Assembly (NCBI GenBank): GCA_903928395.1
Contig: CAIYQS010000238.1
Location: 1-6,109, forward strand
Source: an uncultured Actinomycetes bacterium
GTDB taxonomy: Bacteria; Actinomycetota; Actinomycetes; Nanopelagicales; Nanopelagicaceae
DNA: 6,109 nucleotides
Direction of reading: 5' to 3'
Each line of letters begins with the position of its first letter. The first letter of the stretch is position 1. Shown piece by piece: positions 1 to 5,733 of the stretch. The notes under the pieces are model-generated. The model worked only from the letters and a program-made list of their open reading frames with translations, made no database searches and was not told the origin of the DNA. Both the position numbers and the translations under genes were made by a program.

Positions 1-44
1 CCATAAACCTTGGTTAAGTCGGTGACAGAGATTGCAGTCGTCAT
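1..44 (-). CDS. ABC transporter ATP-binding protein, N-terminal fragment (cut by left edge)
   Basis: Reading the minus strand from the ATG at 44-42 gives MTTAISVTDLTKVYG and then the window ends. This is the usual opening beta-strand of an ABC nucleotide-binding domain (I-x-V-x-x-L-T-K-x-Y-G), which leads in the family to the A-loop aromatic and then the Walker A loop. Only 14 full codons are visible, so the transported substrate and subfamily cannot be told. The gene lies 44 bp downstream of ctaB in the same direction. In actinobacteria ABC transporter genes are often found near ctaB, but a link to haem or cytochrome oxidase assembly is inference. There is no good Shine-Dalgarno sequence; instead a TATGGT box lies exactly 6 nt before the ATG, pointing to a leaderless start. 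The alternative is a chance N-terminus of another protein, which the match to the ABC consensus makes unlikely. Confidence 0.72.
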   Translation of the reverse strand, partial: MTTAISVTDLTKVY

Positions 45-50
45 TTGATA

Positions 51-56
51 ACCATA
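51..56 (-). promoter_or_regulatory. Candidate -10 box (TATGGT) of a leaderless promoter for the ABC ATPase
   Basis: On the minus strand TATGGT is followed by six bases (TATCAA) and then the ATG at 44. This fits the actinobacterial TAnnnT -10 pattern, with the transcript starting on or next to the A of the start codon. No convincing -35 is seen and no Shine-Dalgarno sequence is present. The same geometry occurs at three other genes in the window. Confidence 0.45.
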
Positions 57-88
57 GGGGTAAGAACCAAGAAAATCCTGAGAGAAAA

Positions 89-994
89 CTAGCTGGGGAC
101 AATTCCAGTCGAGTGGTTGGCCAAAAGGGTGGCAATAACCAAAATGAGGGAGTAAATGCTCAAATAGGTGATCGACCAATGAAAGAGCTTGAGCGCTGCT
201 GGCTGAGAATCCGTACCGGAAATCTTCAATAGTTGTACCCCAAAGCCAAGTGCCAAAATTGCCGTGACGACGTAACTCCACCAGGGGAGATGAGCGCTCA
301 CAAGTACAAGAATGGAAGTTGCTCCCATTAAAACGCTGTGAAACCACATCTGCTTTTGTACCGACTTGATGGTGGCGACGACTGGAAGCATCGGGATACC
401 TGCTGCGGCGTAGTCATCCTTGTACTTGATAGCAAGCGCCCAGAAGTGCGGCGGGGTCCAGAAGAATATTAGGAAGAAGAACCACCACGCGGTCCATGAG
501 AGCGAATTGGTGATTGCGGCCCAACCAATGAGCACAGGCATGCAGCCAGCAATTCCACCCCAGACGATATTCTGCGAAGTTCTTCGTTTTAACCAGATGG
601 TGTAACCAACAACATAAAACAAGATTGCTAGCAAAGTTAAGAGTGTTGCTAACACCGTTGTAAATATCAAGAAGATTAATAGCGAAATTATTGTGAGTGC
701 GAGCGAGAAAGCTACGGCTTGCTGCTTAGTGATCTCTCCGCTCACCAGCGGCCGATTCTTTGTGCGTTTCATCAAGCGATCGGATTCAACTTCGATCACC
801 ATATTAAATGCATTGGATGCGCCAGCAGCCAAGGTACCGCCAATAAGAGTTGCAATGGTGACACCAAGTGGGGGGAAGCGATGCGCATGATTCTGTGCAT
901 AGGTGGCCATGAAAAGTGCTGGCAAAGTAGTGACTAGTAAAAGTTCTACTACTCGCAACTTCATTAGTGCCACATAGGCGCCTACATGGCTCAT
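89..994 (-). CDS. ctaB: Protohaem IX farnesyltransferase (haem O synthase)
   Basis: Membrane prenyltransferase of the UbiA superfamily that transfers the farnesyl group of farnesyl diphosphate to haem B, making haem O for haem-copper terminal oxidases. The sequence shows many hydrophobic helices throughout. The first aspartate-rich region lies at about residues 64-87 (numbered from an upstream TTG codon), with N66 and D74 followed by MKRTKNRPLVSG, the hallmark of CtaB/CyoE. The second conserved loop is KDDYAAAGIPMLPVV at about 194-208. The length of about 301 aa is normal. An oddity is that the first motif reads N-x3-E-x-E-x-D, where the family usually has N-x3-D-x-D-x-D. The start chosen is the ATG at 994. 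A TTG at 1000 is also in frame, but a TAGAAT box ends right before it, so a transcript from that promoter would begin at the ATG. The gene is 30 bp downstream of dacB on the same strand and is followed by the ABC ATPase gene. Confidence 0.95.
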   Translation of the reverse strand: MSHVGAYVALMKLRVVELLLVTTLPALFMATYAQNHAHRFPPLGVTIATLIGGTLAAGASNAFNMVIEVESDRLMKRTKNRPLVSGEITKQQAVAFSLALTIISLLIFLIFTTVLATLLTLLAILFYVVGYTIWLKRRTSQNIVWGGIAGCMPVLIGWAAITNSLSWTAWWFFFLIFFWTPPHFWALAIKYKDDYAAAGIPMLPVVATIKSVQKQMWFHSVLMGATSILVLVSAHLPWWSYVVTAILALGFGVQLLKISGTDSQPAALKLFHWSITYLSIYSLILVIATLLANHSTGIVPS

Positions 995-1000
995 ATCCAA

Positions 1001-1006
1001 ATTCTA
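1001..1006 (-). promoter_or_regulatory. Candidate -10 box (TAGAAT) of a leaderless promoter for ctaB
   Basis: The minus strand reads TAGAAT, then six bases (TTGGAT), then the ctaB ATG at 994. It lies in the short dacB-ctaB gap. No Shine-Dalgarno sequence precedes the ATG. If real, it excludes the in-frame TTG at 1000 as the start. No clear -35 element was found. Confidence 0.5.
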
Positions 1007-1024
1007 ACCACGAATTCGTAGATG

Positions 1025-2134
1025 CTATGGCTTTGCAATGGTGCCAAGCATTTGGTCAATGGTTACGCGAGCGGCCGACCGCGCGCTCTCTAAATTTTGA
1101 ATGTGATTGGCTACGACCGCAAAAACATACTGGTCGGCTCCCACTTTCACATAGCCAGCAAGGCTGACAGTTGTATTAATCCATCCCGTCTTGGCATGTA
1201 CCAACCCCACGGCTTTTGGTGCATCGTTTACAAAGCGCGATTTGAGAGTTCCCGTTTCTCCCGCCGTTGGCAACCCCGCGAGGATCACCTGAAACTTCGG
1301 GTTGGATTTAATCGCGACGAGCAAATCAGCTATCTGGCGCACGGTGACTCGATCTTGGTGTGAGAGTCCGTTTCCATCATAAATGTGCAGCCCGGTGGTT
1401 GATACTCCGAGATCTGAAAGTGTCGCTTTAAATGCAGATTGCAGGCCAAGTGCATCCGTCCCGAACCCCATGTTATGGGCTGCCGCTCGAGCAAGCCGAT
1501 CCGCGAGAACATTGTCGCTGTATAACAAGGTGAACTCAATAATCTTGGTAAGAGGTGGAGATGTGATGGAAGCAAGTTCTGTGGTTGCATCATCAGCAGA
1601 ACCTACTTTCACCGGATTAATTATTAATCTCCCGGAAAAATAGCGCTGCAAGGCTTTAATATCTAGCGCATAAACATTTGTGTACTCGAGAGTTATGCTC
1701 TTAAGTGAGGGATGTGCATTTAATACCTTATTAATCAAGGTTGGTAAAAATGCGCGCTGGTATTTCTGCGCTTCAAATTGGCTCTCGGTTAGCCACGGGT
1801 CTCCAGTTCCTTCAATAATAAAATTCCCTGGAGTTTGGGTTTCACTTATTGCTGTTTTGAAAGTCAGATCTGGACTAAAAGTACTAAGTACCGTGGTCAT
1901 TGAAATAAGTTTCAATACTGAAGCCGGCGCTCTTCCGATATCGGGATCAACTGAATAGATAGTTTCATCCGTCGCAGGATCAATTAACACAATCCCGGGG
2001 TGGGCAAGAGTGGGTGAAGTTGCTAGCTTCACAAAAAGTTGCGGTAGGACAAGAGCCTGTGCAGGAACTGAATTCACCAAAAGCAGGGCTGCAACAACCA
2101 TCCAGATGGCGGTCAAAGATCCTCGGCGAAGCAT
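1025..2134 (-). CDS. dacB: D-alanyl-D-alanine carboxypeptidase/endopeptidase, PBP4 type (peptidase S13), compact form
   Basis: Secreted penicillin-binding protein that trims terminal D-alanine from peptidoglycan stem peptides and may cleave cross-links. A signal peptide (residues 1-27, cleavage after AQA) is followed by all three active-site motifs: SxxK at S72-K75 (ASVLK), SxN at S206-N208 (YSDN) and KTG at K315-G317 (HAKTGW). Further S13 signatures are GTGDPWL near 109-115, DGNGLS near 253-258 and GETGTLKSRF near 292-301. The protein is 369 aa. From SxxK to SxN it spans only about 134 residues, against roughly 245-250 in the E. coli and Actinomadura R39 enzymes as I recall them, so the accessory domains inserted there must be much reduced. 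The SxN-to-KTG distance is normal. The start is the ATG at 2134, with CATAAT 6 nt upstream and a GAGAGG further away (12 nt). It diverges from the trmH-family gene. Confidence 0.93.
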   Translation of the reverse strand: MLRRGSLTAIWMVVAALLLVNSVPAQALVLPQLFVKLATSPTLAHPGIVLIDPATDETIYSVDPDIGRAPASVLKLISMTTVLSTFSPDLTFKTAISETQTPGNFIIEGTGDPWLTESQFEAQKYQRAFLPTLINKVLNAHPSLKSITLEYTNVYALDIKALQRYFSGRLIINPVKVGSADDATTELASITSPPLTKIIEFTLLYSDNVLADRLARAAAHNMGFGTDALGLQSAFKATLSDLGVSTTGLHIYDGNGLSHQDRVTVRQIADLLVAIKSNPKFQVILAGLPTAGETGTLKSRFVNDAPKAVGLVHAKTGWINTTVSLAGYVKVGADQYVFAVVANHIQNLESARSAARVTIDQMLGTIAKP

Positions 2135-2140
2135 GGGGCG

Positions 2141-2146
2141 ATTATG
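2141..2146 (-). promoter_or_regulatory. Candidate -10 box (CATAAT) of a near-leaderless promoter for dacB
   Basis: The minus strand reads CATAAT, six bases (CGCCCC), then the dacB ATG at 2134. The hexamer matches TATAAT at five of six positions but lacks the leading T of TAnnnT. A GAGAGG immediately upstream is 12 nt from the ATG, rather far for a ribosome binding site. It sits in the 50-bp divergent gap with the trmH-family gene. Confidence 0.42.
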
Positions 2147-2172
2147 CCTCTCGTTGGTGGGAATTCATGGAT

Positions 2173-2178
2173 TAAGGT
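2173..2178 (+). promoter_or_regulatory. Candidate -10 box (TAAGGT) of a leaderless promoter for the trmH-family gene
   Basis: TAAGGT is followed by exactly six bases (GTTCCG) and then the GTG start at 2185. The AAGG inside it could instead act as a weak Shine-Dalgarno sequence at suitable spacing, so the site is ambiguous between a -10 box and a ribosome binding site. It is the plus-strand member of a set of four boxes with the same spacing. Confidence 0.4.
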
Positions 2179-2184
2179 GTTCCG

Positions 2185-2829
2185 GTGACTGCAGAAATTG
2201 GACCTGGTGAATTTTTTCCAGTGGTAGGCGTCGGTCCGCATCCCCTTCCCTGGCCCGAAGGCGATCAATACGATCCTGAACTCCTTGAAAATGGGGATCG
2301 CAGAAATGTGCTGGATCACTACCGTTATTGGTCGGTCTCAGCAATAGTGGCGGATTTGGATGGCAAACGTCACCCACTTCAAATAGCGATCGAAAATTGG
2401 CAACACGACCTCAATATTGGTTCAGTCGTTCGTACCGCAAATGCTTTTAACGTCAGCTCCGTGCATATTGTCGGTAAGCGAGACTGGAATCGCCGCGGCG
2501 CGATGGTGACAGATAAGTACTTACACGTAATTCATCATCCTACCGTTGCCGATTTTGCAGCGTGGTGCCGCGAAAATCAGATCCCGATCGTTGGGATAGA
2601 TAACCTTCCAATTTCAAAGCAACTGGAGAATTATCCGCTCCCCGAAAAGTGTGTCCTGTTCTTTGGTCAAGAAGGGGCTGGGATGTCTGATGAGGCGGTC
2701 GCCGTCTGCTCGGTCGTGCTAGCAATCCAGCAATATGGCTCTACTCGGTCAATGAATGCATCGGCCGCAGGGGCGATAGCTATGTATGCCTGGGCAATGC
2801 AGCACCTTAATCCTCAATTACCTCTGTAA
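2185..2829 (+). CDS. TrmH/SpoU-family RNA 2'-O-ribose methyltransferase
   Basis: SAM-dependent methyltransferase of the SPOUT class with a trefoil-knot fold, expected to 2'-O-methylate a ribose in tRNA or rRNA. The three SpoU motifs are in order: motif 1, N77-IGSVVR-T (residues 77-84) with N77 and the catalytic-type R83; motif 2, LFFGQEGAGMSDEA (158-171) with E163; motif 3, S189-M-N191 within IQQYGSTRSMNASAAGA. The C-terminal motifs form the SAM-binding knot in the family. About 65 residues precede the catalytic domain. They look less conserved and contain several prolines and acidic residues; they do not clearly match the L30e-like domain of some relatives. The RNA target cannot be assigned. 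It starts with GTG at 2185. It diverges from dacB and converges with the TPR gene, overlapping it by 23 bp at the 3' end, and has no same-strand neighbour close by. Confidence 0.9.
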   Translation: MTAEIGPGEFFPVVGVGPHPLPWPEGDQYDPELLENGDRRNVLDHYRYWSVSAIVADLDGKRHPLQIAIENWQHDLNIGSVVRTANAFNVSSVHIVGKRDWNRRGAMVTDKYLHVIHHPTVADFAAWCRENQIPIVGIDNLPISKQLENYPLPEKCVLFFGQEGAGMSDEAVAVCSVVLAIQQYGSTRSMNASAAGAIAMYAWAMQHLNPQLPL

Positions 2830-3739
2830 TCGACGTTAGTCGGCGATCAATTTCATCAGCTTCATCGATCCGTCCTAGTTGGCGCATGACACCGGCCATG
2901 TGCCGTTCGATTTCGACAATAAATTCGAAATCCTTCCATTCGCTTTCGGTGGCTATATCCAGCACTCGCTCCAAAGTATCGAGACCTTCCTGCTCCTCGC
3001 CGATCATGATTTGAGCCTTTCCAACCTCAAGGAGTGAATAAGTCTCCCGGCGATGATCATGGGCAGTTACAAAGACGTCCAGTGACTTTTGGGCAGCAAT
3101 CAGCGCATCTTCTCCGAGCCCAAGTTCAATGAGTGCGTGAGCGATCTTCTGGTCGCAGCGTGCAACATTTATCACCTCTTTAAGGCTTTTGAAAAGCACT
3201 CGAGCTTCCCGAAACGCTTCCAATGACTTTTCATGTTGGCCCAATTCGCGATGGGCACAGCCAATCAGGTGTAGGTCGTTAGCCGCACCTGCCTCATTTC
3301 CGTCTACCAGATGTTCTTGCACGCATTCACGCATGCATTCGATCGTCTTTACATAATCTTTCGCGCCAAAACACCATTCGCCCAGCGTGCACGCTAAATC
3401 AATCGCGAGTGGGGACTTTGATTCACGGAGCAGATCCACCGCTTTGCTCATCGCGGAAGCAGCTTCCGAGTTACGTTTCAATTGATTTAAGTTATAACCA
3501 ATCGCAGAATATGCCTGAGCTAATCCATCGGCCGGGGCAACGGCTCCAAGTTCTGTGTAAATGTCGCGCGCGGTTTCTGCCAGCGCAAGCGCTTCGTCAT
3601 ATTGACCCCGAGCATAAATTCGGGCGCTCAATTCATAATAGGTATTTGCGCGTTCCAAACCTGTGGTTTCAGGAATTCGCTCCCACAGCATTTCTTCAGT
3701 AACAATGTCTTCCAAGCCATTATCGTCGTCGTCACTCAC
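2807..3739 (-). CDS. Tetratricopeptide-repeat protein, function unknown
   Basis: Acidic soluble protein built almost entirely of helical repeats of about 40 residues. About seven TPR-like units can be seen (numbered from an upstream GTG at 3775), starting near residues 43, 86, 125, 164, 205, 246 and 284. Typical examples are YYELSARIYARGQYDEALAL and LHLIGCAHRELGQHEKSLEA. No signal peptide, membrane helix or enzymatic domain is visible, so it is probably a cytoplasmic scaffold or adaptor; its partner is unknown. Two GTG starts are possible. The one chosen, 3739 (310 aa), has AGGGGG 7 nt upstream and leads into the acidic stretch VSDDDDNGLED. The other, 3775 (322 aa), has GGGGAG 5 nt upstream, formed by an arm of the 3779-3798 inverted repeat. 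The gene diverges from the deacetylase operon and ends inside the 3' end of the trmH-family gene. Confidence 0.85.
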   Translation of the reverse strand: MSDDDDNGLEDIVTEEMLWERIPETTGLERANTYYELSARIYARGQYDEALALAETARDIYTELGAVAPADGLAQAYSAIGYNLNQLKRNSEAASAMSKAVDLLRESKSPLAIDLACTLGEWCFGAKDYVKTIECMRECVQEHLVDGNEAGAANDLHLIGCAHRELGQHEKSLEAFREARVLFKSLKEVINVARCDQKIAHALIELGLGEDALIAAQKSLDVFVTAHDHRRETYSLLEVGKAQIMIGEEQEGLDTLERVLDIATESEWKDFEFIVEIERHMAGVMRQLGRIDEADEIDRRLTSITEVIED

Positions 3740-3746
3740 GATCCGA

Positions 3747-3752
3747 CCCCCT
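3747..3752 (-). promoter_or_regulatory. Ribosome binding site (AGGGGG) supporting the GTG start at 3739 of the TPR gene
   Basis: The minus strand reads AGGGGG, seven bases (TCGGATC), then GTG. The spacing is ideal for a Shine-Dalgarno sequence. It competes with the second candidate, GGGGAG 5 nt before the GTG at 3775, so it makes the 3739 start more likely without proving it. Confidence 0.5.
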
Positions 3753-3753
3753 A

Positions 3754-3759
3754 TAGCTT
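3754..3759 (+). promoter_or_regulatory. Weak candidate -10 box (TAGCTT, within CTATAGCTTC) for the deacetylase operon
   Basis: TAGCTT fits TAnnnT and overlaps TATAGC. A transcript from here would begin near 3766 and carry a leader of about 36 nt that includes the 3779-3798 hairpin and the GGGAG ribosome binding site. No strong -35 element is seen, and TAnnnT occurs often by chance, so this is only a candidate. Confidence 0.2.
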
Positions 3760-3778
3760 CCAGAACACCGCACACTGC

Positions 3779-3798
3779 ATCTCCCCACGCCGGGAGAT
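3779..3798. repeat. Perfect inverted repeat (7-bp arms, 6-bp loop) carrying a Shine-Dalgarno sequence for each direction
   Basis: The left arm ATCTCCC (3779-3785) and right arm GGGAGAT (3792-3798) are exact reverse complements around the loop CACGCC. On the plus strand the right arm places GGGAG 5 nt before the deacetylase ATG at 3802. On the minus strand the other arm places GGGGAG 5 nt before a possible GTG start of the TPR gene at 3775. It may be a regulator binding site, or an RNA hairpin that hides the ribosome binding site by pairing it with CUCCC. Which one applies cannot be told from sequence alone. Confidence 0.6.
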
Positions 3799-3801
3799 CG
3801 C

Positions 3802-4578
3802 ATGAATGAGTGCTCCCCTTACAGTAGCAACTCCGAGGTTAACCGTGCAGCGCAACGCAGGAAGTATCCTTGGTCAGTGCCTCTAAATCGTCGTCAATTC
3901 TTAAAAAGTAGCGCAGTTGTTGCGGGAGCTAGTTTAATTTCGGGCATTTCGGACTTGAATTATGAAGCAAACGCAGCAAATCCAGATATTGCAAATGGTT
4001 CGCGAAACAAATCCCAGGTGGCTCTCACTTTTCACGGTGCTGGCGATCCTGTACTAGTTCAAAAACTTCTTTCAATATTTAAAAGTACTTCAACTCCAAT
4101 TTCGGTTTTCGCAATCGGCACTTGGCTGCAAGGTTATCCTTCAATTGCAAAACAGATGCTCAATGCGGGATATGACATTGGTAATCACACCATGAATCAC
4201 TACCAAATGAAAACTTTGAACGCTAAAAAGGTTGACTCTGAAATTGCTGGTTGCGCAGCTGAATTGAAGAAGCTGATTGGAAATCACGGAAAGTGGTTCC
4301 GCCCATCTGGCACGCAATACTCAAATGCGATCATTCGTAAAGCAGTAATTAAATATGGTTATAACCAGTGCATTTCATATGATGTTGACTCTCACGATTA
4401 TCAAGATGTTGGCAAACGCACTGTGCTTGCTGACATCAGCAGCGCTATCAAAAAAGGAAGTATCGTCAGCATGCATTTTGGGCATCAGGACACCATTGAC
4501 GCAATGCCAACTCTGCTAGAAAATCTACATGCTAAAGGACTAACCCCCGTCACGTTAACAACCCTGCTTGGAGCATAA
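3802..4578 (+). CDS. Tat-exported polysaccharide deacetylase-like protein (NodB/CE4 fold) with altered catalytic motif
   Basis: Exported protein with the NodB homology domain, a family of metal-dependent deacetylases acting on N-acetylated cell-wall or capsule sugars. A twin-arginine signal LNRRQFLKS (R30-R31) and a hydrophobic stretch lead to a likely cleavage near ANA58. Domain landmarks are ALTFHGAGD (74-82) where TFDD is normal, the metal-binding GNHTMNH (H129, H133), FRPSG (166-170), YDVDSHD (193-199), and IVSMHFG (H225) followed by the usual end, MPTLLENLHAKGLTPVTL. The histidine pair is kept, but both aspartates of TFDD (catalytic base and metal ligand) are replaced. I recall the same TFHG.GD form in Streptomyces homologues, so this seems to be a subfamily, not decay. 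The ATG at 3802 has GGGAG 5 nt upstream; a GTG at 3877 would still keep the Tat motif. It is the first gene of the three-gene run. Substrate and activity are uncertain. Confidence 0.85.
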   Translation: MNECSPYSSNSEVNRAAQRRKYPWSVPLNRRQFLKSSAVVAGASLISGISDLNYEANAANPDIANGSRNKSQVALTFHGAGDPVLVQKLLSIFKSTSTPISVFAIGTWLQGYPSIAKQMLNAGYDIGNHTMNHYQMKTLNAKKVDSEIAGCAAELKKLIGNHGKWFRPSGTQYSNAIIRKAVIKYGYNQCISYDVDSHDYQDVGKRTVLADISSAIKKGSIVSMHFGHQDTIDAMPTLLENLHAKGLTPVTLTTLLGA

Positions 4579-4584
4579 ATAGCT

Positions 4585-5733
4585 GTGAAGAAACTTTTGA
4601 TTGTATTTGCGCTGTTTACTGTGTTAGTTCCTACATCTGCGCAGGCTTCAACCCCTCTGGCTGGCATGCCTCCGGTAACAAATCCAAACGATATTTATGC
4701 CGCAGATCGCCCCGATGCATTGAGCCCCGTTGTAAAAAATTTTCCGGAACGAGTGTACGTGCCGAACCACACCGGAAATTCGGTAACAGAAATAGATCCA
4801 AAAACATTCAAGATTATTCGTACATTCAGTGTCCCCAAAGGCCCGCAACATGTTGTTCCTTCGTGGGATCTCAAGACTCTTTGGGTGAATGATGATGAAG
4901 GAAATCACCTGACCCCAATTGATCCTCTTACTGGGCTCCCTGGAAAATCAATCTACGTTCATGACCCATACAACTTGTACTTCACCCCAAACGGTAAATA
5001 TGCGATCGTCATGGCAGAAGCCGATAAGGAAATCGTCTTTCGCGATCCCCATACGATGGCGATAAAGAAGATCGTTCATGTCTCTTGTGAAGGGCTTAAT
5101 CACGCGGATTTCACTGCGGATGGTAATTTCTTTGTGGCGTCCTGCGAATTTTCAGGAAAACTAATATTGGTCAATACCGCGAAAATGGCTGTCGTTAAAT
5201 ATTTCACTCTTCCGTCAACATATCTCAACGGAAAATTCCTCCCCACCTACCAACACATGAATGCGGCAGACGCTCCAACTCCTCAGGACGTGAAGATCTC
5301 CCCTGATGGGAAAACGTTTTATATTGCCGACATGATGGAAAACGGGGTCTGGGTGATGCCCGCTGCTCACTTCGGAGAGGTGTCCTTTATTCACACGGGT
5401 GTTGAAGCACACGGCATGTATGTCACTCGTGATTCTAAATACCTTCTCATTGCCAACCGCGGAGAGGGCAGCGTCTCAGTACTCCGTTTTTCCGATAACA
5501 AACTGGTTGCAAAGTGGAAGATACCAGGGGGCGGTTCACCCGACATGGGAGGAATTTCGGCTGATGGGACCCAATTTTGGGTATCTGGACGCTATAACAA
5601 TGTGGTCTACGTTTTTGACATTGTCCATGGGAAGTTCCTTCGAAGTATTAAAGTGGGCAAAGAACCTCATGGCTTGGCCTTCTATCCTCAACCTGGTCGC
5701 TATTCGCTCGGACATACGGGAGTATTTAGGTAA
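4585..5733 (+). CDS. Secreted YVTN/YncE-like seven-bladed beta-propeller protein
   Basis: Exported protein with a Sec signal peptide (residues 1-21, cleavage after AQA). After a linker with DIYAADRP it folds as a beta-propeller: seven blade-like repeats begin near residues 57, 98, 139, 182, 245, 286 and 331. Examples are VYVPNHTGNSVTEIDP, YLLIANRGEGSVSVL and FWVSGRYNNVVYVFDI. Each blade is preceded by a turn such as SPDG, TADG or SADG. About seven residues before each turn lies H, N or D (H89, N130, H173, D235, H276, D320, H362). Two cysteines, C168 and C187, flank the start of one blade and could form a disulfide. An extra stretch at about 211-231 precedes blade five. YVTN propellers are binding or scaffold proteins; the ligand here is unknown. 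The GTG start lies 6 bp after the deacetylase stop, with GGAG 11 nt upstream. Close Streptomyces-type homologues share the ending PGRYSLGHTG.FR, as I recall. Confidence 0.87.
   Translation: MKKLLIVFALFTVLVPTSAQASTPLAGMPPVTNPNDIYAADRPDALSPVVKNFPERVYVPNHTGNSVTEIDPKTFKIIRTFSVPKGPQHVVPSWDLKTLWVNDDEGNHLTPIDPLTGLPGKSIYVHDPYNLYFTPNGKYAIVMAEADKEIVFRDPHTMAIKKIVHVSCEGLNHADFTADGNFFVASCEFSGKLILVNTAKMAVVKYFTLPSTYLNGKFLPTYQHMNAADAPTPQDVKISPDGKTFYIADMMENGVWVMPAAHFGEVSFIHTGVEAHGMYVTRDSKYLLIANRGEGSVSVLRFSDNKLVAKWKIPGGGSPDMGGISADGTQFWVSGRYNNVVYVFDIVHGKFLRSIKVGKEPHGLAFYPQPGRYSLGHTGVFR

Noticed and set aside
45..88. Possible terminator between ctaB and the ABC ATPase gene
   Set aside because: The gap is AT-rich with pyrimidine runs, but I could find no stem of useful length followed by a T-run on the minus strand.
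1097..1958. Several plus-strand open frames antisense to dacB (60-90 codons each)
   Set aside because: They are shadows of dacB, which has a signal peptide and all three active-site motifs in the opposite strand.
2113..2377. Minus-strand open frames across the dacB/trmH divergent gap, which might have been an extra small gene
   Set aside because: They overlap the start of both real genes, have no recognisable motif, and would bury both candidate promoters.
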